Source: Acidisoma cellulosilyticum (GTDB taxonomy: Bacteria; Pseudomonadota; Alphaproteobacteria; Acetobacterales; Acetobacteraceae). Taken from it: a stretch of DNA of 64,000 nt. Below, piece by piece: positions 16,725 to 24,895 of this stretch. The position numbers and the translations under genes were made by a program. The DNA is taken from NCBI RefSeq assembly GCF_020621385.1, contig NZ_JAESVA010000017.1, positions 17,923 through 81,922 on the forward strand, read 5' to 3'. The notes below the pieces were generated by a model. It did not search any database. It was not told the origin of the DNA and saw nothing but the letters and a program-made list of their open reading frames with translations. Every line of letters begins with the position of its first letter. The first letter of the stretch is position 1.

Positions 16725-17969
16725 TTGCCTTCTTTTCCCGAGATTCCGTTCCTGATCCAGACGCCTCCGGCGACTGTGGCGGCCCAGAAAATCCTGGCCG
16801 CCTATCTTGCGAATCATAAACTTTCGGCCGCGGCCGCAGCACAGCTTGCCGCGACGCTGACGGCTGTGCTGACGGCTTTGGTGGAACGTCGCGACCCTGG
16901 TCTGGCCGGCTTGCCGCGATTTGTCATGCCGACGGCCCTAGCCCAGGTTTCATCCATCGCGGAGGCTGTCTCCGAGGATGCGTGGGATGAGGATGATGAG
17001 ATGGACGAGGCAGAGGATGATGCCGAACCAGTAGAGGTTGCGCTGGTCGAGATTGAGGAGGAGGCGCCGCGTCCGCGCCGGGCGGCGAAAGCCAAGGTGA
17101 CCAAATCGGCTGCCCCCAAGCCGGTTGCCCCCGAGCCAGCCGCCGCTGCGCCGGTCGCGCCTGAGCCTGAGCCGGCCGCGCCTGAGGCCCCGGCACCGAA
17201 GCCGCGAAGAGCGGCAAAACCCGTGACGCCCGTAGAGCCGGAGAAGCCAGCCCGCGCAAGACGCGCCCGGAAGGGTGCGGCGGTCGCGGAGGCTGAACTG
17301 CTCCCGACACCGGAGCCCGCGCCAGAAATACCCGAGCCAGAGGCCGCCGCGCCTGAAGTCGTTGCGCGTGAGCCGGTCGCATCTGAGCCGGCCGCGCCTG
17401 AGCCGGCTGCCCCCAAGGCAGCCAAGCCAAGCGTCAGCCGTCGGAAGCCGAAGGCGGTCGCGGAAAGCCAGACCATTTTCGATCTCGACGCGGCGCCGGA
17501 AGCAGCGGCCGCGCCTCAGCCGGCCGCACCTGAGCCGGCCGCACCTGAGCCGGCCGCACCACCTGCCGACTTGCCCGAAGAACAGCCCGTGCCGGCCGAG
17601 GCCGCGTTGGCCGCACCCGAGCCAGTTGTAGTTGAGCCGGTGGCGCCTGAGCCGGCCGCGCCGCCGCCAGCCCCGTTGCCACGACCGATATTGCGCGCGG
17701 TTATCCGGGCGCCGGTGGTCGAGGATGAGGATTACGATCCCTATCTGGGCGGTCCGATGCCGAGGAATGCGACGCCTGCCGCGCCGCCGCAGCAGGGAGC
17801 GGCCCCAGGGTCCGACGGTCAGCCGTCCGGCGGACGCAAGAAGCGCAAGCGCCCGCCGCGTCCGGCGCATCAACGTCGGGCCGCGCGTGAGGGCAACCTC
17901 GAATCCGGGCCGACGCCTGCCAATGGCGGCATTACGGACGAGGATGACGACTACGATCCGCTGATTTGA
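16725..17969 (+). CDS. Ala/Pro/Glu-rich protein with possible MucR-like N-terminus
   Basis: A 414-residue protein starting at TTG 16725 with an AGGA sequence a few bases upstream. Residues about 15-65 form two helices whose pattern (ILAAYLANHKLSAAAAAQLA) recalls the N-terminal dimerisation region of MucR/Ros regulators. The zinc finger of MucR is absent; instead come an acidic patch, about 200 residues of PEPAAPEPA-type repeats with basic AKAKVTK patches, and a basic C-terminus (GRKKRKRPPRPAHQRR). The low complexity makes the function uncertain; nucleic-acid or envelope roles are both possible. Confidence 0.55.
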   Translation: MPSFPEIPFLIQTPPATVAAQKILAAYLANHKLSAAAAAQLAATLTAVLTALVERRDPGLAGLPRFVMPTALAQVSSIAEAVSEDAWDEDDEMDEAEDDAEPVEVALVEIEEEAPRPRRAAKAKVTKSAAPKPVAPEPAAAAPVAPEPEPAAPEAPAPKPRRAAKPVTPVEPEKPARARRARKGAAVAEAELLPTPEPAPEIPEPEAAAPEVVAREPVASEPAAPEPAAPKAAKPSVSRRKPKAVAESQTIFDLDAAPEAAAAPQPAAPEPAAPEPAAPPADLPEEQPVPAEAALAAPEPVVVEPVAPEPAAPPPAPLPRPILRAVIRAPVVEDEDYDPYLGGPMPRNATPAAPPQQGAAPGSDGQPSGGRKKRKRPPRPAHQRRAAREGNLESGPTPANGGITDEDDDYDPLI

Positions 17970-17972
17970 ATT

Positions 17973-18113
17973 TCGTCAGGGTTTGAGCGGAAGCCGCGCC
18001 CCCAAAACTTGTCGTCCCCGCGCTTGTCGCGGGGATCTACCCCTGGGTGCTGGCAAGCGGCCGTCTGGGCGCCACACCGGGTAGGTCCGCGCAACGAGTG
18101 CGCGGATGACGAA
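17973..18113. repeat. degenerate copy of type B palindromic element
   Basis: The interior (cccccaaaa, GC-rich hairpin, GGGCGCC, GGGTAGGTCCGCGCAACGAG) matches the elements at 26465 and 32553. A GTCAGGGTTT end remains on the left; the right terminal repeat is lost. It begins four bases after the stop of the Ala/Pro-rich gene. Confidence 0.75.
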
Positions 18114-18144
18114 GTGTGCCACGCCGGGCCGCCTGCCTTGACCG

Positions 18145-18429
18145 TCAGATGAACTGACCGCGCAGGAAGCCGAGCGCGGGCAGCGGACGCCAGGTTTTGG
18201 GTATATCCGCGCGTTTCATCGGCTCGACGGTATAATGCGGCGGTGGCTGGCGGCTGGAGCGCAGCAGGCTGGCATAGGCGCGCAGCTGGGCTTCCCGCCA
18301 GGCGCGGTCGGCGAGCGCGGCCTCCCGGCTTGAAAATATCTCGGCGATGCGGCGGGTGCGTCCGATCGAGGCGATCACGGCCCAGAACCGGTCTTCACGG
18401 ACGCTGGAGAGGCTGACGATTCCATCCAT
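18145..18429 (-). CDS. small hypothetical protein
   Basis: From ATG 18429 the frame gives 94 residues, basic and Arg/Ala-rich, with one likely helix pair. The frame stays open upstream into the nucleoside hydrolase gene, but that part is only its shadow. It follows that gene by 58 bases in the same direction. No family recognised. Confidence 0.45.
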   Translation of the reverse strand: MDGIVSLSSVREDRFWAVIASIGRTRRIAEIFSSREAALADRAWREAQLRAYASLLRSSRQPPPHYTVEPMKRADIPKTWRPLPALGFLRGQFI

Positions 18430-18487
18430 GGGATGAAGATTGGCGCGGCGCGAGGCTATTCGCAAGATTGAAGTCGCGCGCTGTTGT

Positions 18488-19411
18488 TCAACCCAGGCTG
18501 ATGAGTTTTTCCCGCAGCAGATCGAACAGCCGCGGAGAATCCAGGCTGGTGATGACCCGGCAATTCGGCTCATGGCCCGGCCGATGGCGTGGTGCGACAG
18601 CCGCGACACTCTGCCCACGGGTGAGCGGGGCGGTGGTTTCCACCTCCACCCAGGCATCGACACCGTCGAACAAGCTCGGCTCGATCAGATGGGCGATGAC
18701 GCAAGGGTCATGCAGGCAGGGATCGCCGAAACCATAGGCGCGCAGCATGGCGATGGCGGCGCGGCCGACCTTACCCGAAGCGGCCTCCACCGTGTCCATC
18801 CATCGCTTGGTGATCAGCGCCTGCGCCGTCACGTCCAGCCCGAACATGGTGAGCGGAATACCGGCCGTCAGCATGATCTGCGCCGCGTGCGGGTCGATCA
18901 TGAAATTGAATTCGGCGGCGGGCGTGGAATTGCCGGGCCGGAAGGCGGCGCCGCCCATGAAGACGATCTCAGGGATCAGTTTCGCGATATCTGGCGCCTT
19001 GATCAGCGCGAGGGCGATATTGGTCATCGGCCCGATCGGGCAAAGCGTGATCTGGCCGGGATTGTTCCGCACGATGCGGATGATGGCGTCGACCGCGTGT
19101 TCGGCCTCTATGGCGCTGGCAGGCGCGGGCAGGTCGATATCGCCCAGCCCGTCACCGCCATGGACCGATTGTTTACGCTCGATCGGCGCCATGATGGGGC
19201 GCGGGCAGCCGGCATAGATCGGAATATCCGACCGGCCGGCGAGGTCGCGAATGCGCAGCGCATTGGCAGTTGTCTTGTCGAGCATGACATTGCCGATCAC
19301 GGTCGTGATCGCTTCGACCGTGACGGCCTCAGGCGTGGCGAAGGCGAGAAGAATAGCCAAGGCGTCATCCACGCCGGGGTCGCAATCAAGAATAATCCGG
19401 CGTGGAGTCAC
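18488..19411 (-). CDS. nucleoside hydrolase (IunH family)
   Basis: A 307-residue enzyme with the calcium-binding DCDPGVDDA signature at the N-terminus and a conserved His region near the C-terminus. It hydrolyses the N-glycosidic bond of nucleosides to base and ribose. Start GTG 19411 is chosen because family homology begins there; the frame upstream is antisense to nothing useful and overlaps the binding-protein gene. It is last in a four-gene unit with an ABC importer, ten bases after the binding-protein gene, which hints that the importer brings in a nucleoside-like or pyrimidine compound. Confidence 0.88.
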   Translation of the reverse strand: MTPRRIILDCDPGVDDALAILLAFATPEAVTVEAITTVIGNVMLDKTTANALRIRDLAGRSDIPIYAGCPRPIMAPIERKQSVHGGDGLGDIDLPAPASAIEAEHAVDAIIRIVRNNPGQITLCPIGPMTNIALALIKAPDIAKLIPEIVFMGGAAFRPGNSTPAAEFNFMIDPHAAQIMLTAGIPLTMFGLDVTAQALITKRWMDTVEAASGKVGRAAIAMLRAYGFGDPCLHDPCVIAHLIEPSLFDGVDAWVEVETTAPLTRGQSVAAVAPRHRPGHEPNCRVITSLDSPRLFDLLREKLISLG

Positions 19412-19421
19412 GAGCTTAGCC

Positions 19422-20423
19422 TTAGTTGAGATAGGCGTTGGTGTAATAGGTCGCGGGCGGCAGCACCTTGTCGATCTGCTTGGTGTCGGCCAGCGCGTGG
19501 GCGATGCCGTCCCATTGCGCATCGGATTGCACGAAATAGCCGTTCGGGCCCTTCAGCAGCGGGATCGTCGCGTTCCAGCCGACCGTGTTGTAAGCCTTGT
19601 CGCCGGCGGCCGGGTAGAGTTTCAGCAGATCGGCGACCGCCTCGTCCGGATGGGCCGTCGCCCATTCCATGCCCTTCTGGGTCGCGGCCAGCCAGGCTTT
19701 CACGGTATCCGCATGGGCTTCGCCGTAAGCCTTCATGACCGTGAAGTCCCAGACCGGAACATCGGGCATGCCGCCAGCCGGGCCAAGCAGCATGGTCGGT
19801 TCCTGCTTGATCGTCGGCACCATATCGGCCAGCGCGTAATTGGCACAGTTCGTGGCGTAGTCGATCTTCTTGGTCAGCAGCATCGGGATGTCATCATCCG
19901 TCGCGATGATCTGCTCGATATCGTTTTCCGTGATGCCCGCCTTCTTCAGGATGTAGGGCATCATCGCCTTGGTCCAGCTGTCGGTATAGACGCCGATCTT
20001 CTTGCCCTTGAGCGTCGAGAGATCGACCGGCTCACCCGGACGGCCGAACAGCCCGCAATTGTTGGACTGCGAATAGACGGCGATGGAGACGAGCGGAATG
20101 CCCTGCGCGGCGGCGAAGGCGACGTCCGTCACCGGGTCGAAACCGATATCGCCGGCACCGGAGCCCAGCATGCGCACGGTGGTGGAATTGTTCGGCGGGA
20201 AGACGACCGACACGTCCAGCCCGGCATCCTTGTAGAAGCCCTGGGCCTGGGCGACCGCCGTGGGGATCAGCTCGAAATCAGGCGTCACCCAGTCATAGGT
20301 CAGCGTGACCTTGGTGAGATCGGCGGCATCGGCCTTCGGCGTCACGTGGGGCAGGCCCAGCATGAGCGCGCCGGCGGCGGCTGTGGAGGCAAGCAGCCGC
20401 GCGAGAATACGGAGAGGCTTCAT
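19422..20423 (-). CDS. ABC transporter substrate-binding protein, NMT1/THI5-like
   Basis: A 333-residue periplasmic binding protein with a signal peptide (to about residue 34). The fold is that of NMT1/THI5-like proteins (a GFYKDAGLDV helix, then SGAGDIGF). Members carry thiamine-pyrimidine precursors, riboflavin, sulfonates or nitrate; the ligand cannot be read from sequence. It lies downstream of its permease and ATPase genes in the same operon. Confidence 0.85.
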   Translation of the reverse strand: MKPLRILARLLASTAAAGALMLGLPHVTPKADAADLTKVTLTYDWVTPDFELIPTAVAQAQGFYKDAGLDVSVVFPPNNSTTVRMLGSGAGDIGFDPVTDVAFAAAQGIPLVSIAVYSQSNNCGLFGRPGEPVDLSTLKGKKIGVYTDSWTKAMMPYILKKAGITENDIEQIIATDDDIPMLLTKKIDYATNCANYALADMVPTIKQEPTMLLGPAGGMPDVPVWDFTVMKAYGEAHADTVKAWLAATQKGMEWATAHPDEAVADLLKLYPAAGDKAYNTVGWNATIPLLKGPNGYFVQSDAQWDGIAHALADTKQIDKVLPPATYYTNAYLN

Positions 20424-20424
20424 C

Positions 20425-21267
20425 TCAGACCTTTTGCTTTTGGGTGGAGGCGTGGGGGGGAATATTGCCGCCGAAATAGGCGGGCGCGGTCATGCGCGTC
20501 CGCCAGGGTGTGGCGAAATGCTCGACGATGACGACGAACAGGAAGGACCCGATGCCGATCGCCGTCAGCAGCAGCATCGCGCCATAGACGCCGGCGGTAT
20601 TCATCTGCGCATTGGCGGTGAGCAGATAGGTGCCGAGGCCGATATGGGAGGAGGCGGTCCATTCGCCGATCACCGCGCCCGTCACGGCATAGCAGGCGCC
20701 GATCTTGAGGCCGGAAAACAGTGGCCCGATACAGGCCGGCAGACGCACAATCATGAAGGTGCGCAGCCGCGTGCCGCCCAGCAGGCGCGCCAGATTGATC
20801 TGATCGTGATCGACGCTGGCGAGACCGTCCAGCACGTTCACGACGACCGGAAAGAAGACGATCCAGGCGACGATGATCAGCTTCGGCGTCAGGCCGAAGC
20901 CGAAGATGATGACGAGCGGGGCGGCGATGGCGACGATCGGCACGGCTTGCGAGGTAATCAGCGCCGGATACAAAAGCCGATGGACGATCGGGACCTGCGC
21001 CATGATGACGGCCAGCACCACGCCCAGCACAGCGCCCACGATATAGCCGTAGAAGGTCTCGCTCAGGGTTTGCGAGGTAAGCTGCGTCATCAGCGGGATA
21101 TTGTCGAAGATGACGCCGATCGCCTTGCCCGGCGGCGGAATGACATAGGCGGGCAGGCCGGTCGCGACGAGGACGAGTTCCCAGGCGACGAAGATCAGCG
21201 CGATGGCGACGATCCAAAGGCCCACATGCCGCGCGTAGTCGCGCAGCGGCGAGGGTTCGTGGCTCAT
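20425..21267 (-). CDS. ABC transporter permease (ThiX/SsuC type)
   Basis: A 280-residue inner-membrane protein with about six membrane segments and the EAA-like loop (ARLLGGTRLRTF). Start ATG 21267 overlaps the stop of the ATPase gene (ATGA). It should form the channel for the NMT1/THI5-like importer. Confidence 0.9.
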   Translation of the reverse strand: MSHEPSPLRDYARHVGLWIVAIALIFVAWELVLVATGLPAYVIPPPGKAIGVIFDNIPLMTQLTSQTLSETFYGYIVGAVLGVVLAVIMAQVPIVHRLLYPALITSQAVPIVAIAAPLVIIFGFGLTPKLIIVAWIVFFPVVVNVLDGLASVDHDQINLARLLGGTRLRTFMIVRLPACIGPLFSGLKIGACYAVTGAVIGEWTASSHIGLGTYLLTANAQMNTAGVYGAMLLLTAIGIGSFLFVVIVEHFATPWRTRMTAPAYFGGNIPPHASTQKQKV

Positions 21268-22076
21268 GCCGGCACCTTCAATCCACCAGGTTGGGCGCCG
21301 GGGACACCATGCAGCGTCGCCTGACTGTAGAGCATTTCCATGACCTGACGCTTGATCTCGACGAAGGCGGGCGAGGTCATGCAGTCCATCGCGCGGGGGC
21401 GTGGGATCTCGATATCCAAAATCCAACCGATGCGGCCGGGCTTGGGCAGCATGACGACGACACGGTCTGCCAGGAAGATCGCCTCATCCACGTCATGGGT
21501 GACGAACATGACGGTGCGTTTCATCTCGCGCCAGATTTCCAGCAGCCATTGCTGCATGCCGATGCGGGTCTGACTGTCGAGCGCACCGAAGGGCTCGTCC
21601 AGCAGCATCAACTCGCGCCCGGCGGCGATGGTGCGCATCAGGGCGACGCGCTGGCGCATGCCGCCTGAGAGGGAGCGCGGATAGTGGCGCAGGAAATCGC
21701 CGAGCCCGTAATGATAGGCGAGTTCGGCGGCCTTTTCGCGATCGGCTTTGTGGGCGCCGCGGGTGAGCGAGGCACCCAGCGTGATATTGCCCAGCACTGT
21801 GCGCCAGGGCAGCAGCAGGTCCTTTTGCAGCATATAGCCGACCTGTCCGGGCTTGCCGGCGATGTTTTTTCCGTCGAGCAGGATCTGCCCGGCGGAAATT
21901 GTCAGCAGGCCGGATACGGCGTTGAAAAGCGTACTTTTTCCGCAGCCGGATGCGCCCAGGATGCAAACGAATTCGCCATCCTTGATATCGAGCGAGACAT
22001 CGTTCAGCGCTCGGAAAGACCCGAAATTATGGTTGAGATTCCGGATCGCGAGTTTGACGCCAGCTTCACCCGACAA
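21264..22076 (-). CDS. ABC transporter ATPase (ThiZ/SsuB type)
   Basis: A 270-residue nucleotide-binding subunit: Walker A GASGCGKST, signature LSGGMRQR, Walker B LMLLDEPFGALD and the switch His in FVTHD are all intact. The start appears to be TTG 22076, preceded by GAAGG; no ATG or GTG lies in frame upstream near it. First gene of the importer operon. No riboswitch that I recognise lies upstream. Confidence 0.9.
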   Translation of the reverse strand: MSGEAGVKLAIRNLNHNFGSFRALNDVSLDIKDGEFVCILGASGCGKSTLFNAVSGLLTISAGQILLDGKNIAGKPGQVGYMLQKDLLLPWRTVLGNITLGASLTRGAHKADREKAAELAYHYGLGDFLRHYPRSLSGGMRQRVALMRTIAAGRELMLLDEPFGALDSQTRIGMQQWLLEIWREMKRTVMFVTHDVDEAIFLADRVVVMLPKPGRIGWILDIEIPRPRAMDCMTSPAFVEIKRQVMEMLYSQATLHGVPGAQPGGLKVPA

Positions 22077-22233
22077 GTGATAAGCCTTCGATGAGGAATG
22101 GATGCGCGTTCATAGTGAAACCTATCGGACACAAAAAGCCAGCGCAGGCTGCCTGGGCGCGCTGCGGCTGGCAAGGGCCGGGCGAAGCAAGTCCCGTGCC
22201 GGTTGTGGCCTGGGCCGTGGCCCTGACCCTGGT

Positions 22234-22396
22234 CTAGAGTCCGTCAGGTTTAGGTGGAAACGACCCCTTGCCCCGTCATGGCCGGGCTTGACCCGGTCAT
22301 CCAGTCCTTGGGCGCCCCAACGAATGGATGCCCGGCTCTGGGGCCGGGCATGACGGTATTAGGGACAAGCTTCAGTTAAAATCAGACAAACTCTAG
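22234..22396 (-). repeat. type A palindromic MITE-like element, copy 1
   Basis: A 163-bp element bounded by CTAG on both sides, with imperfect terminal inverted repeats (GAGTCCGTCAGGTTTAGG and GAGTTTGTCTGATTTTAA) and two internal hairpins of the CATGCCCGG type. It is inverted relative to copies 2-4. Its right CTAG contains the TAG stop codon of the GNAT gene on the minus strand. Confidence 0.9.
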
Positions 22397-22953
22397 GTGC
22401 TGGCGCGCGGGTCGGTCGCAAGAAGCGCGTAGAGCATGTCGCTGCGCCAGACCTTCCCCACCCGCAGGCTGTCCCGCAGCACGCCTTCGGCGCGAAAACC
22501 CATGCTCTCAACCAGCCGGCGCGATGCGGTATTGTCCGGATCGATAAAGGCCTGAACACGATGCAGGCCGAGCGGGCCAAAGCAATAGTCGAGCAGCGCC
22601 CCAAGCGCCTCGGTCGCGATACCCTGCCGCTGGCAGGCAGGATCGATCATATAGCCGAGGGTGGCGCGCTCAAAGCTGGGGTGGCGATCATGATAGTTCA
22701 CCAGGCCAAGGCAGCGGTCGGTCGTCGCATCGGCCACGGCCCAGGACTGATGGCGCGGCGGATGGCAAGCGATGAACCTGCGGACGGCACGCTCGGTCTC
22801 GATCCGTTTCGTATGGGCGGGCCCGTCCCAGAAGCGCATCGCCGCGTGATCGGCGAAGCAAGCGTGCATGGCGTCCGTATCGTCAGTGCGGAACTGGCGC
22901 AGGCAAAGACGTGGGGTAAGGAGGATGGGATGCGGTGCCGGCGGCTTCGCCAT
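22393..22953 (-). CDS. GNAT family N-acetyltransferase (RimJ/RimL type)
   Basis: A 186-residue acetyltransferase with an ArgLeuRxF start, the acetyl-CoA loop RQGIATEA and the NTASRRLVESMGF helix typical of RimJ/RimL enzymes. These acetylate protein N-termini or small amines. Its stop codon lies inside the target site of the repeat element 22234-22396. Confidence 0.85.
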   Translation of the reverse strand: MAKPPAPHPILLTPRLCLRQFRTDDTDAMHACFADHAAMRFWDGPAHTKRIETERAVRRFIACHPPRHQSWAVADATTDRCLGLVNYHDRHPSFERATLGYMIDPACQRQGIATEALGALLDYCFGPLGLHRVQAFIDPDNTASRRLVESMGFRAEGVLRDSLRVGKVWRSDMLYALLATDPRAST

Positions 22954-23125
22954 GTCTTTTGCTCAAATTACGCAGCAACACTATGGAGCCGATCCGGTCG
23001 ACCGGCCAGTTCATGGCGCCGAGGGACAGGCCCAGCCATCCCGGCTGCCAAAGTCACGCGCTGTTCGGCGCTTGTCATGGTCTTGGCCCCTGTCGCAGCC
23101 GCGGCTAAGGCGATAGGATAGGCGC

Positions 23126-23803
23126 ATGACACGTCCTTTGATCATCAATCCCTCCATCCTCTCCGCCGATTTCGGCCAGTTCGCCGAGGAGACTCGGGCG
23201 ATCGAAACGGCAGGCGCCGACTGGCTGCATCTGGACGTGATGGACGGCATGTTCGTCCCCAATATCAGCTTCGGCCCGGGCGTGATCGAGGCGGTGCGCA
23301 AGGTAAGCCAATGCCCGATCGACACGCATCTGATGATCGAGGCGCCGGACCGCTATCTGGAAGCCTATGCCAAGGCGGGTTCGGATCGTATTTCCGTGCA
23401 TGTCGAAGCCTGCCCGCACCTCAACCGCACATTGCAGACGATTCGCGGTCTTGGCCTCAAGGCCGGCATCGCGATCAACCCTTCGACCTCGGAAGAGACC
23501 CTGCGCTATAGTCTGGACGCGGCCGACCAGGTTCTGGTCATGACCGTGAACCCCGGCTTCGGCGGTCAGGCCTTCCTGTCGCTGACGCTGGAAAAGATCC
23601 GCCGCATTCGCGCGCTGATCGGCGACCGTCCGATCGATATCGGGGTCGATGGCGGTATCACGGTCGAGACGGCCGAGCTTGCCGCCCGCGCCGGGGCCAA
23701 TGTCTTCGTCGCCGGCTCCTCCGCCTTCAAGGGCGGCCCCACCCATTACGCCGGCAATATCGAAGCGCTGAAGGCCGCCGTCGCACGCGGTGCAGCCGGC
23801 TAG
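23126..23803 (+). CDS. rpe: ribulose-phosphate 3-epimerase
   Basis: A 225-residue TIM-barrel enzyme converting ribulose 5-phosphate and xylulose 5-phosphate in the pentose phosphate pathway. Metal and catalytic motifs are visible: HLDVMDG near residue 34, THLMIEAP near 69 and GVDGGI near 177. Length is normal. It is not in an obvious operon. Confidence 0.95.
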   Translation: MTRPLIINPSILSADFGQFAEETRAIETAGADWLHLDVMDGMFVPNISFGPGVIEAVRKVSQCPIDTHLMIEAPDRYLEAYAKAGSDRISVHVEACPHLNRTLQTIRGLGLKAGIAINPSTSEETLRYSLDAADQVLVMTVNPGFGGQAFLSLTLEKIRRIRALIGDRPIDIGVDGGITVETAELAARAGANVFVAGSSAFKGGPTHYAGNIEALKAAVARGAAG

Positions 23804-23818
23804 GCGCGGTCGGCCTGA

Positions 23819-23981
23819 CTAGAGTTTGTCTGATTTTAACTGAAGCTTGTCCCTAATATCGTCATGCTCGGCCCCCGAGCCGGGCATCCATTCGTCGGGG
23901 CGCCCAAGGACTGGATGACCGGGTCAAGCCCGGCCATGACGGGGCAAGGGGTCGTTTCCACCTAAACCTGACGGACTCTAG
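23819..23981 (+). repeat. type A palindromic MITE-like element, copy 2
   Basis: A 163-bp copy with CTAG at both ends, orientation GAGTTTGTC on the left and GACGGACTC on the right. It lies 15 bases after the rpe stop and just before the GST control region; unlike the other copies it does not coincide with a stop codon. Confidence 0.9.
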
Positions 23982-23998
23982 GGCTTTTTGGTCTAAAC

Positions 23999-24069
23999 CT
24001 ATCAAGTGGCAGGTAAGGGTTGATCGAGGAGGCAAGGGGCTTTATGTGAATTCTACCAAGTGACAGGTA
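23999..24069 (+). promoter_or_regulatory. pair of direct repeats upstream of GST gene, candidate operators
   Basis: CTATCAAGTGGCAGGTA (23999-24015) and CTACCAAGTGACAGGTA (24053-24069) match at 15 of 17 positions and start 54 bases apart. Each is a rough palindrome, the second with CTACC and GGTAG arms. The second ends six bases before the GST start codon, a position suited to repression. Confidence 0.5.
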
Positions 24070-24075
24070 GATAGC

Positions 24076-24732
24076 ATGAAGATCCTGGATTTTCCCACCG
24101 GCCCTTATCCGGCTCGGATACGCATCGCGATTGCCGAGAAGGGGCTGCAATCGCGCGTGCAGTTCGAGACGGTCGATCTCTACAAGGGCGAACACAAACA
24201 GCCCGCGTTTCTCGCCAAGAATTATTCCGGCACTTTGCCGGTGCTGGAAATGGATGACGGCACCTTCCTCGCCGAATGCACCGCCATCACCGAATATCTC
24301 GACGCGCTGGACGGCGAACCCATCCTCACCGGCGTGACGGCGCGCGAAAAGGGTCTCATCCATATGATGAGCAAGCGCGCCGAGTTGGAACTGCTTGACG
24401 CGGTCAGCGTCTATTTCCATCACGCGACGCCCGGGCTGGGTCCGGATGTGGAGATCTATCAGAATCCCGAATGGGGATTGCGTCAGCGCGACAAGGCTTT
24501 GCGCGGCATGCGCTACTTCGATTCCCTTCTGCGGGACCGCGCCTTCATTGCCGGCGATCGATTCTCGATGGCCGATATCACCGTCATCGGCGGCCTGATT
24601 TTTTCCAACATCGTGAAGCTCGCCTTGCCGCAGGACTGCGAGGCCCTTGCCGCCTGGTGGGTCGGAATGCAGGCGCGTCCGAGCGTCAGGAACCGGGTGA
24701 CGATGTCGGACAAGCCCCGGCCCCCGGTTTAG
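24076..24732 (+). CDS. glutathione S-transferase family protein
   Basis: A 218-residue protein: thioredoxin-like N-terminal domain with the cis-Pro region (GTLPVLEMDDG) and the ECTAITEYL helix, then an all-helical C-terminal domain with the FSMADITVIGG capping box. It conjugates or reduces electrophiles with glutathione. Two repeated sequences upstream suggest regulation. Its TAG stop (24730-24732) lies in the left target site of repeat copy 3. Confidence 0.9.
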   Translation: MKILDFPTGPYPARIRIAIAEKGLQSRVQFETVDLYKGEHKQPAFLAKNYSGTLPVLEMDDGTFLAECTAITEYLDALDGEPILTGVTAREKGLIHMMSKRAELELLDAVSVYFHHATPGLGPDVEIYQNPEWGLRQRDKALRGMRYFDSLLRDRAFIAGDRFSMADITVIGGLIFSNIVKLALPQDCEALAAWWVGMQARPSVRNRVTMSDKPRPPV

Positions 24733-24891
24733 AGTTTGTCTGATTTTAACGGAAGCTTGTCCCTAATATCGTCATGCCCGGCCCCAGAGCCGGGCATCCA
24801 TTCGTTGGGGCGCCCAAGGACTGGATGACCGGGTCAAGCCCGGCCATGACGGGGCAAGGGGTCGTTTCCACCTAAACCTGACAGTCTCTAG
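24729..24891 (+). repeat. type A palindromic MITE-like element, copy 3
   Basis: A 163-bp copy, TTAG on the left and CTAG on the right. The left site supplies the stop codon of the GST gene, and the right end is four bases from the stop codon of the convergent flavoprotein gene, so the element fills the whole space between two convergent genes and may serve as their terminator. Confidence 0.9.
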
Positions 24892-24895
24892 ATGT

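Noticed and set aside
16950..17873. Minus-strand frame of 307 codons opposite the Ala/Pro-rich gene
   Set aside because: Arg/Gly/Leu periodicity is simply the complement of the PEPAA repeats.
22077..22233. Possible TPP riboswitch before the NMT1/THI5-like importer
   Set aside because: The conserved CUGAGA and ACC...GAUCUGG-type boxes are not found on the minus strand.
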